This document shows positions 9,701 to 23,822 of a DNA stretch of 64,000 nt, piece after piece. The notes beneath the pieces were generated by a model. It was not told the origin of the DNA. It saw nothing but the letters and a program-made list of their open reading frames with translations, and made no database searches. Each line of letters opens with the position of its first letter. The first letter of the stretch is position 1. This stretch comes from Loripinus fragilis (lineage: Eukaryota; Mollusca; Bivalvia; Lucinida; Lucinidae): NCBI GenBank assembly GCA_964019695.1, contig OZ026530.1:30052690-30116689 (forward strand). The letters run 5' to 3'. The position numbers and the translations under genes were made by a program.

Positions 9701-12700
9701 GCAATGGTTTAATATACTATCTTAAAGACTGTATTGTTGTATTTATTCAAAGTTTATCCTTCTTTATCAACATCAGCAAGAAACCAAGGTACACTTTTTA
9801 GCTATTTTCTGCACTTTTAGCCGAAAACCATCAGAAATCAACCTATAAAGATGACAAAACTTCAATATTTTTTTTTTACTTTAACGTGTAATATTTCAAC
9901 TATGCGTACCGGGAATAACTTCTTATAAGCTCGGGTATGTCCAGAATCAATTTTATTTGCTGAAGTAGGCCTACTTTGAAATAGCGCTAGAATAAAGACA
10001 CGACAACATAATTTTGTATTTCCGTCAGTGACCAGTCTGTTTATACTGGGTCCGAGTGCATACTTTCCAAATGACCATCGTTTGTTGCAGGGATCACACA
10101 TGTTTTTTTTCATGCATTTTAAAAACATTTGCCGAGACCCGAGGAAGCTGTTTGAACACGAGGCCGATAGGCCGAGCGTTCAAACAATTTCCGAGGGACC
10201 GGGCAAGTGTTTATATAAGCAATGAAAAAAACAACAACATGTATGATCGTTATTCTTGCATAGTTTACCTTATTTTAATCAAATTCGCACTGAAAACACT
10301 ACTAAAATAGTAAAATGTTTAATTTCTTTCTCTAATCAAAATGGCGTCAGCTTTAACTTTCGAACGTCAAATGTCGTCACAACGTCATAGACATACGCAA
10401 CGTTTTTTGCGACCAAAAACATCGGCGATGATCAGTCTGGTTCGAAGCGCTTTCCGTATAACGTCATGCAAGTAACTCTGAGCTTATTTTAAGTATTTTC
10501 AAGTTCAAACCTAAATCTCCTGATTTGACCATGGATTTTCGTTCATTTGACAAAGGCAGCTATACGAAAAGGTATCTAGGCAATTCCTGTTCAGTCCTGT
10601 GTTTGTTATGCGTGTTTCGCGTTTCATCTAGTTTTCGATTTTCTCGCTTGAGAAGGGAGGGCTGATTGTGTTTTCCTGTGTTTATGTGCGCTTCCTCACA
10701 TGCGATGATCGTGACTTATCCTGAACATATTCATTTGTCTTAAGCATATTGTTTTATTTTCTTAGTATGTATTTTTTGAACATTTAACGCTCCCAACTGG
10801 TTCCTATCCCCGTTAACCGGGACATTGCATATCAAGTGGCGATACAGCGGCCGAATATAGGGATCACATGTTTTTTCATGCATTAACATTTTCCGAGTCC
10901 CGAGGAAGCTGTTTTGAACACGAGGTCGAGGGACCCGGCAAGTGTTAATGGAATGAAATAAACACTGTGTGATCGTTATTCTTGCATATTTTACCTTATT
11001 CCAACCCAATTCGCACTGAAAACGCTGCTAAAACATTAAATTGTCCATTTTCTTACACTGGATTTCTCTAAACAAAATGGTGTCGGCGGTTAACTCTCGA
11101 ACGCCATAACGTCGTAACAACGTCATAACCGTACAAATCGTTTTCGCGATCAAAAGCATCGACAAAATGATCAGTCTGGTTCGCAAAGCTTTCCGTATAT
11201 AACGTTATGCAAATAATGCATGGCTCATTTTACGTATTTTCAAGTTCAAACCCATGTTCGAACAGCTCGTGAATCTCCTGATTTGAACATGGAGTGACGT
11301 TCATTTGACAATGGGTTTAAACAGCTATACGAATAGATATCTATGCAAGAATAGTTGAATAATGCAATGCCATGAGATTTGGGTACTTATAGTATCTCAG
11401 AAACAGTATAAACGAACTTGTCAGTGATGGAAATACAAATATATGCTGTCGTGGCTTCATTTTAGCGCTATTTCAAAGCATTCCAACCAATAAACTTGAT
11501 TCTGAACAATATTGAGATTGTAAGAAGTTATTCCCTGTATGCGAAGTTGAAATATTACAAGTAACAGTAAATAAAATGGAAGTTTTTTTTATCATCTTTT
11601 AGGTTGATTTCTGGCAATTTTCGGCTAAACGTGCCTGAAAATAGCTAACAAGGGTACCTTGGTTTCTTGCTGATGTTCATAAAGACAAAATATGCTGACA
11701 ATACAATCTTAACGATAATACATTGAGCCATTGCTTTATTGAAAAACAATCCCAGATATGCTGAGAAATAATGGCGATTATGATTAATTAAACTTCAACA
11801 ATCGTAAGTTTTTGAAAGCGCAGTCTCGACAATGTATTTTCAATATATACACTATGTACAAAAAGAAACGCAAACTGTAAATAATTTTGATAACTAGAGC
11901 CCTCTCATAGTTTAGCATTTCAAACTTGCAGAATATTTAGATTGGACTGTGGGCTAGCGGTAGATTAAATTCCAGAATTTTCCAGGCGCTGTAACACATG
12001 TTTTCTGTCGGCTTACAGGGACAGTACCCATGAAACAAAAAGACACAAACATAATATGTAAAGAGAACTTCTCATATCCATTGACTCCCTATGTGCTCAC
12101 TCATTTGGAACAGTATTTTTTTCATTTCCCATTGTTCCTTTGATATCCTAATAAATTACGAGTCACACTTTTTGATTCTTCAAAAATAGTAAGTGAGTAT
12201 GATCAGGAAATACCACAATCACAAACTGCAGACAACCCCGTGGCACCGCGAGGAAGAGCCACTCAACCATCACGAGACACCCGCAAAGCAATCAGCTCTC
12301 TCTTCCCCATCAAGATGATTTCAATACTAGAATGGACATAAAGTAACGTACAACAAAACATAGAACAATTTTAGACTCCCACAATGGGAGTATCAATAAA
12401 CAAAAAGTCAACAACAACAGAACCACCGCCTTAGAACGGACAGCAGCCTAAGCCACCGGGGGGCTTAAATGCATTTTAATGGTACCAAATCTTCGCCCTA
12501 GATTCTGCTGTTGTTGAAGTACAAGAAATGTTCAGCTCGCATGGAGGCCATCTAACTAATGCAATGTATCATCATGGAAGACCATGTCGGACTTTTGAGG
12601 ACATCGAGTGTTCGTATCTCATTCTGCCAGGACACTACCTGTATTTTTAATTCCTTAGCAGGTGGCAGAGTTACCATAGTAACCATGCATAGCTTAAGGC

Positions 12701-15700
12701 GTTTAATCCACTGGACTGTTACAATGTTTTTATAGTGAAACAGATTATCGAAAATTTGTAGCATTACTATAATATTAGAACAGTATGCCAACATTTTCTG
12801 CGCGTGTGCATCGAACATTGATCGGAGTGTACTTCAGATTTACATCAAATGAAACAAGCATAAATTTAGCATCATTTATAACTGTAATACATTTCATAAC
12901 AAATAAAGAAAAACGCGTTGATTAGTCTACCCAACACGTACACAGACACAGTCTGATCATCGGTTGACCTATGTTAGGTGCTGATAAAGTATGTAGAGAG
13001 ATCTGCTGTATTTTCGCCCTCCCTGATCAGTAAGATTTTCAGCCGAATAAACGTTCCCCATTTCATCAATCGGACGGGTTCATTTCAAATTTAACAGCTG
13101 TTGGCGTTGGTTTTTAAATTTTATTGAACTTTTAGAGGAACCATCTGAGAGCGAACAGTGAAGACCCTGATTAAAATAAAATTATAATAACTCTACGATA
13201 GGCAATTCGAACCAGACCATGTGGAGTTACTGATTGTATTGCAAACAGCGTGGACCTAGATCAGGCCCGACACTTCATAATGAATTTGATTACCGTCGCA
13301 AGAAAATCGCTTTCTTGCATGCTGACGCGTAGATTAGTCTACACAACTTTTGCAGTCTGATCATCGCTCGGGATATTAAAGTTATTCAATAGTGTGCGCG
13401 AACAGTGAAGACCATGACTAAACGCGAAAAATAAAGGCGATGATCAGACTGCGCAGATGCGTATTCTGCCCTGCACCTTTGCTGTTCGGAGGTAACATAG
13501 TCAGGTTTTCTCGCGACGTGTACACGTAAACTGATCATTTCCACTGTCCACAAATGGGAGTGGTAATCAAAACAGTTTATAACTGTTCATATCACAGTGG
13601 AGACACTGATCAAATGTACAAAGGGTTACAGTGCGTCCAAACGGACGAGGAATGATCGTTGTGGCAGCTTTTTCATGCGCTGGTGTGTCAAATGATAAAG
13701 TCGTTTTAGACTCGCATATTGTTGCGAAACAAAATTGTTAAGATTTTGTTCAGATCAATTTGAAGTAAACGGGGACTATGACAATCAGTGAAGACCCAGA
13801 GGAAATACTGCACAAACGACTTTTCATCGGGGTCTACACTGTATTCTAGGACAGATTCGATCTCAAGAGAAAGAAATGAAATATTTTTATGAAATCCCTC
13901 AATATATAAAATGGGCCGTCCTGACCTAACCGTTCAAACTTTATGGACAATTCCATTGATCTATAATCTGGTACTGATCGCACATGCACAAATGCCTCTC
14001 ATTAACGCACATGTTTACGTATCCAAAGTGAGATATTCAATGGGATACTTTGACAGTGAAAACACGGGTGGCATTACATCAGAGTCTGCTCTGTTTTCCA
14101 TGACAATATAGATAGAAAAAGAAGTGTGGAATATCGAATTTAGTTGTAAAGGGAATAAAGATCCAGCGTCTACAGGTATACATAGATAACATTTGTAGAT
14201 ATATGTTGGTGCTTATCGCACATGCGCAAATGCTCCTGATAAAAGCTCATGTTGGAGAAGCCAGAATATCAATGCAAAACTGTAACAGTTCACTCTAGTG
14301 AAAACCGTGTAGATCCAAATCAATTAATCACTAATGCGAAAATATGTTAATACCATATGAGAGCATTAGCATGCATATGCATGCACACGCAGCATTGACA
14401 TTATTTTATAAGCGTCTTTTTTTCTTTCAATCTTTTTTTTTAATTTTACCTTTTTCAAAAACACATTTCAGATATACGATATACCATCTGTTTGGATCCA
14501 ATAAAAAATCCCGTTGTCGTGCCTGATCTGGGTCCATTTTGTTTTGGGGAAAAATCACCAGATGACACAAATCATCTTACGCAACCACACAGCATGGGGT
14601 CCAATACGGTGTGTTGGTTTATTGGTAAATACGGCTTATCCAATGCAATCAGTGAATACCCGAATGAGGTGCCTGAGTTCTGTGGCGTTTCTTAAAAGTC
14701 CAAATAATTTCAAGATTCTGTGATATAACATAGTTGTAAATAATGGTGCCAGCCGAATTATAATTATTTATATTACAAAATTAATGCCGTATTTTCATAA
14801 TTTATAATTTAAGAAACATAAATATTACCCGAATTTCCCACTCTTATAAGTTGGACCAGTCCATTTCTGAACCGAGGGTTGTATGGTGGTATTTATGTTT
14901 TTTTATTTAGATTTTAATAGAACCTTTTATAAGAAACCGTGGGGACCATGATCAGACGCCGAAGAACAATTAAATTAGCTAATGAGTCCAATTTCCCACT
15001 CTTATAAGTTGGACCAGTCCATTTCTGAACCAAGGGTTGCATGGTGGCATTTATATTTTTATTCCACGGTTCCGTGTTTTATTCAGATTTTAATAGAACT
15101 TTTTATAAGAAACCGTGGAGACCCTGATCAGACGCCGAAGAACAAAGTTTAAATGAGCTAATGAGTAGTAGATACTGACAAGTCGGCTCTTCTTTAGATC
15201 ATCTTTTCGCAGTTTTACACCGTCGCCAATTCTCACATTATATAATTGGCAATAAATTGAAGCCATTCAATTAGAACAATGCGTCAATTTACTCTTTGCA
15301 TGCTGAGTAATTTTGCGGCTATCTAGTTCTTAAATGGGCCTATGAAACAATATTTCAATGTTTATCCTTTAATTACAGAAATACCAACACAGTGTCAACG
15401 CTTCTCACTCAAATAGTTTGAATCCAGATCAGTTCGACGCTTTTTCGGGCCTGATCTGGATCAACACTGTTTGTACCAAATTTATCGCCACTAGCAAGTG
15501 AAGAATCTTAACCAAGTGAGGTCAATAGAATGTCCCACTCTTGTCATTTGGGCAAGTCCATTCTGTATAAAGTTGGGTGGTATTTTCTAGGCGTTGATTA
15601 TTCAATAAGTATATAGGAGGTTTTAGGAATTCCCAAAGTGACGTCATTTTCGCGCATGCGCATATCCGTGGCCGTCAACGGCTCGTCCAGCTCTATGGAA

Positions 15701-16010
15701 TATGTGTTAAATGTGGGTTTATATTTTGAGAAAATGGGCTTTTATAGCCAATGTCATATCAAAACTTGTTTGTATTCTTTGATATACATTCAAAATACAT
15801 CTTACCGATAAATAAAGGTTCCGAATAACAAATATTTATCCATTTAAAAGGCAAAATATGAGGCTGCGGGAAGTCCAGAAGTGTCGAGCAGAACGCTGAT
15901 ATTTTCTTCCAATATAACCCATAAAAACTTTAAATGTGTAAATGTTTTGTTTGTTTATGCACTTTTATGATGAACAGAGTGAATCCACCTGCTTGTTTGT
16001 CAGTTCTTAC

Positions 16011-16048
<38 letters not shown>

Positions 16049-19000
16049 GCATCCGTGATATCATCTCAAAACCAGTGATTATTGACAGTCCAAATGTAGC
16101 TTAATTAGGCTAATTAAAAACAGTTAACTTACGATTAATTTGTCCCAAAGAAATAACTAAAATTCCATGTTAAATATTTGATTTTCACGGTTGACACCTT
16201 TCTAACAGATCCGTTTTATCACCCTCTGTTGGATCAATGAACGACACGCCCCGCGGACTGGCGGAATCCGAATGTTTTCACAAGTGATTGTCATTGGTGT
16301 AATAAAAGAGGGGGTCATAAAAGATCTTTAAAGGATGCCCACATGCTGGACCCAAAATTACTGGGTCCGGGATTATAACACATTTTAACAAGTCTGACAT
16401 AATGCAACGACACTGAATTCGTTCTCTATCAGTTACATTTTAATTCGTTGCCGTGTTTTTGTATAAACACTAGCTAATATATATTGTCTGTCTGTCTGTC
16501 AGGACATGTGTATTTATGTTTCTATCGTCTGTCTGTCTGAACATGCACACAAAAAAGGAACATACATGTGCATGTTCAGACAGACAGACGGATACATGTG
16601 CATGTTCAGACAGACAGACGGATAGAAACAAAAATACACATGTCCTGACAGACAGATTTACAGACAGACAGACAGACATTACATATTAGCTAGTGCTTTT
16701 CCAAAAAAACGGGCAATGAATTAAAATGAACCTGGCCTGTCTGTAAATGCGCATATATGTAGGTTTATCAGTCTGTACGCATATACACACTTATGTTTCT
16801 ATCAGTTTTTCTGTCTCTCTGTACATGCGCATGTATGCAGTTAAAAGCTTCAGTTAACACATATTTTGTCGTATAACTGTCCACTCCTTCTTCTGAATAT
16901 CCATCTTCATCTTACTTATGCTCCCGCGAATCTGCGCAGGCTCACCTAAGGCAATGCAACAAGTTGACATTGTGCAGTCTCGAATGGGCCTTTGCTGTTC
17001 GAGAGGAAAATGTAATTATATTTTAGCGCCATCGTGTGCGCATTCGCTACTCGAGAAGAAAGTCAACATTATATTTTTCTTTTTTTCAGTCCCTAGTTTA
17101 TGTCCACAATCAAATGTACAAGTGTCGACTGCTGATAACCTTTGAAAACAGTTCAGGCCCGACAAAATGTTCTCGCGAGAATGCGTGCATGTGCAGACTC
17201 GTATCAGCCTTCGCTGCTCGAGAAAAAATGTTCTGTTTCTTTTTCAGCGCCCATTTGTGTCCTTAATCATCTGCTACTAGTGTCGTCCGCTGATAACCTT
17301 TTCAAACGGCTTGGACCCAGGTCAGACCCGGCAAAACTTTCTTGCGAAAATGGCGCGCATGTGAAGTCCCGCATGAGCCTTCGCTGCTGGGGAGGAAAGT
17401 TTTTTTTTATTTTTTAAGTGCGCATTTCTGTTCTTCAACTTCCTCAGTTATTTTTATAGCACTGAGTTTTCTTACGTTAATACGCTTAGGCTAAGTGCAG
17501 TCTCATATTAGCACCCAAGATGAATTCCTACACGATGCGACATGGTGAAATTTTGTACATGCAATTAAATAATGCAATGTTCTCATATTTCAAAATGTGT
17601 TCCATATGTAAGTTCTTTACAATAATAGGTGAAAATATCTACATTCGGTTTCAGAGTCTAGTTACATAAAATAAATAAAAAAAAATAAACAACCGCCTTG
17701 TTTATTGTTAGCAAACACTTTTTAAAGAAAATAAATAAAGTGTATCATTGACAAAAGTTCGTTAATAATCAAAATAGTTGCCTTAAAATGGTTAATCTTT
17801 GTTGTGTTAAATTGAATTGAAAAGTTTGACGGCTTCCGATTTATACATTTCAAACACAACGACAGACAAATTATCTCAAAAAATGTTAATATTATTTGAC
17901 GAAGTATTGCTAGATGCATTCAAGATGCATTTACAATTCGCATTTACATAAATTAAATAGCAAATTGTAACAAGGGAACTTAAAATCGGTGGAAAATGTT
18001 TAAAATTCTACTGCTTTCCCTATCTACACAATACACAGTTGACGGCCAGTATATCCCAAGTCTATTTATAGAACCGGAAGTACGTCACGATAAAACCTCC
18101 TATATTCAATTGTATACTTCTAAGTATTGATATTCATAATGCCTATATTTGTATTCAAAATTCAATTGGTATGTTCCAAGTGGGTGTTGAGCGTTGGTTT
18201 GTTTTATCTATCGAGGCTATTTGAAAAAAGTTTTCTTTCTAAGGTTAATTAAAGATAAGAAGTTAATTAGCATCGTTCTGTTTCAGCGGTTTAATGCTTT
18301 TTGGCAATCTTTCAAGTTCTTAAAACAATTGTGAAATAACGTAAGGATATCCTAACCCCCCTTCAAATAATGGGATGTTCGGTCAACGCGAAAGTGAGCA
18401 TTGTCATCGACTAGAAGCATTTTATCATATACTGATTCTTTAGTATCGCGCCTGCGCAAGACAATGGAAAGTGAGGGGTTTTGCCATGTACGAATCTAGG
18501 CAATCATGATATCGTTTTATTTTCGTAAATGAGAAGTCGTATTAGATAAGAACACTGTAGATTTTAATTGCTTTTTGCAGAGGTGAGATGTTTTGAGCGC
18601 ATTATTTCCGTTTATATGTCTTTATTCACTGTTTTTATCGGTACCAGTGACTTAGAGCGATGACCTACATTCGGCGGTTCCACGACTTTTATCTATCGGC
18701 TTTTAAAGTGATCTATTACTGATCTATCATCGTAAGGAATGCATAGGCTTGCACTATTAAAAGTTGAATTAAAATCGGAATCAAACAATTAAATAGCTCA
18801 AATAGAGGCATTATCTTCCGGTAGGGGACATTTTCGGTGTCATCGGTCATGTGTGGTACATAATCGGCCAACTAAATATATACTTAAATTACTTTAGCTT
18901 GGAGAAATTATTACATCTAGTCTGGCGTGCAGGAGAGTCGCTGACTATAAAGTCGGATTTTGCTGGTTCGAGACCCGTCGGCGCCACTATTTTTTTTTGC

Positions 19001-22000
19001 AAATTATCTTTTTAAATCTATCTCCCCTACTATTGATATGCATCTCGGATGTTTTTGATGTTTCTCGGGTTTAATTTTGTCAAATGAAACAGTTGACCCA
19101 TATCTTAAATATTTTACATTTTCAATGCTTTTAATTACTTTGAAGTGGACAATTTTTTCATGTGTTATTCACACTTGTAATGCATACTCTTTAATATGCA
19201 ATCAAATTGTTTGCTATGGATTGTTTTTTAGACAAACATTAACGCTGCTATCCTAGTGTAGCGTTTTTAAAGTCCGTCAGTCTATAATTATTTTCACAAG
19301 CGATGAAGATATGTTATTCAAAGGTTGTATATTGCTTACATGTACATGTTATTCTGCCTTAAGCATTTTCTTTCCTGTGCACATGTACAATCTACTTTGA
19401 GCATGCTTATTTGTAGGTACAGAAGCTGGGATTTCGCATGATGTACCATTTTTTCCTCTTAAAACGGATTTAATGGTTTTGAGATTATTCATCTGACACC
19501 CAGCTTTGAACAGGCACTAGCGAATCAGGCGCAATTTCCATTGTATAATTATATATTTGAACTTTATGTAGCTGGTCAATTAGGGCGGTGCTATATGTAA
19601 ACTGCTTATAACTGTGGTGCAATTTTGGTAGAGGGCACTATGAGGAACATATCTTTGAAATTATTTGAGTATAGGAGGTTCAGCGGATGTGGTTTAAAGA
19701 TTTTTATCTTAAGTGCGGGTGGTCATTATTTTCAGTAGAGCATAAACAATTTAGTGCTATTCCGTAGAATACATCACGAACACTTCAGTGATTAACCACA
19801 CCCGGACCAACTGACAAAGCTCCGGACCGAGAGTCACTAGGGTTAGGTAAAGCCTGTCTTTTTTTTTATAAACCCTTGCTACAGATCAAACATCACTGTG
19901 ACAACTGGGTTATTTTTGACGAGTAAGGGAAAGATATAGCATTCATAAGATTCATTGGATGGGGCAATTTTTTCCATAGAGCTTGTGCAATTTTGAAAGA
20001 ACAACATTTTCGGGAACGTTTGTGTGATATTATTTTTGTTATGGGTCAGTGGTTCAGAATAAGTTGTTTGAAGATTTATTATGTTTTAGTACTGGTGGCT
20101 GGCTATACCGTTCAACAGTCCATATCGGTTTGTTCAATTTTTAGGAACATTTTCTGTGACATTAATTTGGCCACAGATTCAGAGAGTTGTTTGAATATAT
20201 AATGACCATTTGTTTTCAATTGAGCAATTTGGTAGAGGTGTATCATGGGGAACATTTCTGTGAATTCCGAGTTTGTATCAAAACAGCATGAAGAAATAAC
20301 TAATACATTTAAATAACATGTAGCAACGCCTTTATATAACATGTAATAACATGTAATGCTTTTTCTTGTTATTTCTTAAGTGTATGCGTGGTCAATACCT
20401 GTTGTTACCTTGGATACAGTTGCTAAAAATAGACTATCGTGGAAAGCCTGTGAAAAAAGACAAAGGGTTGTATCAGGAAAAATTCAAAAGGCTACATCAA
20501 ATTTTATTTTAATTGTTTGAAAAATATACCAATTTGTTCGCAATTGAACTGAGCATAGTGTCCCGTTTGCACAGGGAAAATATATTGAATACTTTAACAA
20601 CTATGACCGAATATCTACTAATGAGCTGTTCTCAAAAAGCCTGTTTTACTATATAATTTAATCATTCTTAGGGTTCTATCAAAAACCACCAAAAAGGACG
20701 AAGAGTTTGCAGAGGGAAATTCATAAAAAATATATCAGAATAATCGCAAGATATTTAGGTAAAACATTTGTTTGCACAGGAATTCTGCTTTTATAATTTC
20801 AAAAGATATTGTATAAAAACTAACACCTTCCATTATAATTCCCTATTACCGCTTCAGCGCACCGCAGCTACCTGGATGTCAGTTAAAGTCCTGTATGCAC
20901 TCTAATCAAGTTAACACTCCATGATGAAACAAAGAAAGTGCTCATGACTCACATATAGTCAGAGCTAAAGAAAACCTCAAGTTGTTCCACGGTGGGTCCA
21001 GCTACAGATAAGCATCAGGCACCAACCCACCGATTAAAGCTTTACGTCAGAGCCGTCATTGAGTCTGAGGCCTGACCCACCAAAAACATTGTAAAGAAGA
21101 TAGTCAAAGAATGGTCAACCTGGCATACGCACAAAATTTGTCTTTTAAGGCAACAATTTTACCAGTATGCCAGATTGATTATGTTTTGGCTATCTTCTTT
21201 ACAATGCCATGGCGAACAATCAAGCAGTGTGACGCGCAATTGATAAGTTAGGGGTCTTTCATGCAAAGTATAAGTTGAAGAAGATTGTTGGCTCTAATAA
21301 TTTTTCAGCGCAGTTCATTAAAATAATTTCCCATTATAAAAAGATTGGCTATAACATTAATGTATTGCAACAGACTGCATGCTTGGTAGTCAACCCAATC
21401 ACGGTTGGCAACTTTGCTTTCCTCTTTAATTGCACGCCGGTGGGTCGGACTTCAGACTCTATGATGGTTCCGACTTAAAGACTTATCTATTGATGAGATG
21501 GCAGGGCCCTGATGCTTTGGCTGTTTGTGGGCCCACCGGGGTTTACCTGTTGGATTTCTTTTGCTCCGGTATTCAGTTTAATTTACTGTTGAGTCCTTAT
21601 CCTTGCTTTATCTCCATGTTATATCTTGATTTATATGTTTTAGGAGATGATGCATTGATAAGTTAGGGGTCTTTCATGCAAACCAAATATTTATGTGTCT
21701 TGATCCACATCTGAATTAAGGGTGAGGTTGGCGCCGTTAAACCGGTTTAAGCCCTCCAGTAAAATATTTTTCTGACCGCTCCAAGGCGGTACTTCTTTTG
21801 TGGATCTTTTATGTTTTTGTTCTGTCTTTTGTTTGCTATGTTTTGTGCGCGTCTGTTTATATGTGCTTTGTGGTCACCTGCTGGGAAAGGGCTGACCTCT
21901 TGGCTCTCGTTTGTGGTGTCTTCTGTGAGTTTGTCACTTTCCCATTGGTATCCTGGGTCAGGTGTGGTACTTGATTGTATCGATTCCTGATCTTTGCAAC

Positions 22001-23769
22001 CTTATTACTTTTATTATGATATCACAGGATCAATGGGAAATGATAAAATATCGTACAAAATGATGTGAGGGTATAAGAAGTCTGTAAATCAAAGCATACG
22101 TGAAGTTCTCAATACAATAAAAGTAATAAAAGTCCTGACCCTATATACACTGACATCAAATGTATCAACCCTTAAAGCGCATTTCACAAAAGTCGTATGT
22201 TTTTCTTGTCTGCTGAAATATTTTGAAACCTCTTTAATAAACAGTGTAGATCTAGACCAGACTGCTCCTGAAGGAGCAGTCTGATCTGGGCCCACACTAT
22301 TTGCGTAAGAGCAGTCTGATCTGGGTCTACACTGTTTGCATCTATACTTATGTTAAACAAAAAAAAAACAGACACTTTCGAAAGATGTTATTTTGCTGGC
22401 GTTTTATAGTTTAAATCATTTACTTAGGTGTTATGGTACAATGATACAGATACTTTCGAATAAAACTTATCTCATTTTCAGCTTTACCTATGCCTAAAGT
22501 AGACCAGTCCTTATTACGCATTCATGAGGTGCCGCCTTTACAGTAACCAAAAAGCTCAATAATACAGTGCTTGAAAAAATATGGAGTTCAACCTACAGAT
22601 AAGTGAAAGTTCATTCTAAGTACCCTGCAAGTTAACAATGCTTATCTGTGAAAAGCCTCAACTTATCAAACATAAATACTGTTTACGTTTCTTTTTGTAC
22701 ACACTGTTCATTTACCTGTATATCAGTGACCAGGGCCCGGAATTACAATGCCTCCTTAAATTTAAGGAAGACTTAAGTTAAGAATTGATTTTTCACAATG
22801 CGAAAAATAACATTTCAAACTAATTAGAATCAAAATAGTTTCATTTTTACTGAAGATCATAATGATATCTTTGGCCACAAGTACCGATGCAATTCATTTA
22901 GCATTTAATATAGCATGTTGAATTATCAATACTTAACTTAAGTCTTCCTTAACTTTAAGGAGGCATTGTAATTCCGGGACCAGTCCGTTTATACTAGGTC
23001 CAAAATAGTATCAAGAAGCAGTCACGGTTCAGACTTGCGAGTCCATATGAGTCCCAGATCTTTATTTGAAGCGAGTATTTTGAAAAATTCGAGGTTTTAC
23101 TGTAAATACTTTGTTCTCATATTTATTTTATAAACCAGATGAGATCTACAAAGAACGTGTCTGTCTGGCCTGTCGGTTTCATATCTTCTCTGAAAGCTGA
23201 AGGATGTATTGTGAAAAACGGAAAAGTACGTATAAAATATAAAACGGCAGTTATACTGTACTACAGTAATGGGCCTCGACGCGAGAAACCCTGTCTTCGG
23301 GGGGGGGGATGCGAACAACAATGGCGTAGACCAGTATATGCGCACAGTATGATCAGCGCTTTTGATACTGGTATATCTAAACTTGTTGCTGGTGAAATTT
23401 CAATTTTCTACCTAGTCTCTGAAGTTGAGCAGACTGGTTTGAGTCTGGCTTTGTCGGAAACCCCAAAGCAGGTTTTGTCGCGGCGAGGCCTAGTTTACAA
23501 GTGAATGCATACGACCAAAATAAGAGGCCAAAGGCTAACCTATGGAACTAAGTCTATTAGACTTTAGAGCATTAAGACCCACAGACCCACACATACTTTA
23601 CTTCGGAAATTTTCGCGAGAGATTTATTTTCGCGAATAGTGTTAAAATTCGCGACTAAGATATGATTTACCTACATCAGTAAACGATAGACTGATTTCGC
23701 CATTTCGCAAAAAAAAAAAAATCGGGTTTTACAGTAAAAGCAAGAATACAATAACAGTTAAGCAGCTGC

Positions 23770-23822
<53 letters not shown>

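Larger units (their letters stand above)
9590..11848. mobile_element. 2.3-kb foldback element with long inverted arms
   Basis: The left arm (about 9590-10050) starts ATATATTGGAAAAACATTGT and is matched in reverse by the right arm (about 11400-11848), which ends ACAATGTATTTTCAATATAT. Shared internal words include GAAACCAAGGTAC, GGTTGATTTCTG and TAGCGCTATTTCAAA. Between the arms lie two direct copies of another repeat (10075-10585, 10850-11345). No transposase is seen, so it is non-autonomous. The arms are diverged by substitutions and small gaps, so the element is old. Confidence 0.75.
15612..18104. mobile_element. 2.5-kb element with terminal inverted repeats
   Basis: TATAGGAGGTTTTA (15612-15625) and its exact complement (18091-18104) face each other; both are followed inward by GTGACGT. 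TA on either side fits TA-target insertion. The interior holds a CT microsatellite, a long CTGT hairpin (16467-16693) and three tandem units (16940-17410), with no transposase. Pairing the two ends as one element is an inference from orientation and shared subterminal words. Confidence 0.55.
8912..23138 (+). other. Intron 2 (14.2 kb)
   Basis: It is built largely of transposons and repeats, listed individually: 8921-9375, foldback 9590-11848, 12184-12575, tandem pair 14828-15172, inverted-repeat element 15612-18104, 18918-18988, 19605-20275, 20880-22010, 22110-22580 and MITE 22734-22977. No exon-like open frame with recognisable similarity is seen inside it. Confidence 0.8.

Noticed and set aside
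14492..14723. Overlapping open frames as a possible exon
   Set aside because: No domain recognised, no convincing splice pair, and the surrounding sequence is diverged repeat.
16470..16679. 69-codon minus-strand frame rich in [10 protein letters not shown] repeats as a secreted or repeat protein
   Set aside because: It is the translation of the CTGT/ACAG palindrome.
21275..21666. Coding-like stretch with [20 protein letters not shown]
   Set aside because: It lies inside a repeat composite, has stops soon after in every frame and no identifiable domain; noted in the repeat entry instead.
11857..22710. GTACAAAAAGAAACG at 11857 and its inverse at 22676 as two ends of one transposon
   Set aside because: The 10.8 kb between them contains several complete independent elements; two unrelated insertions with similar ends are more likely.
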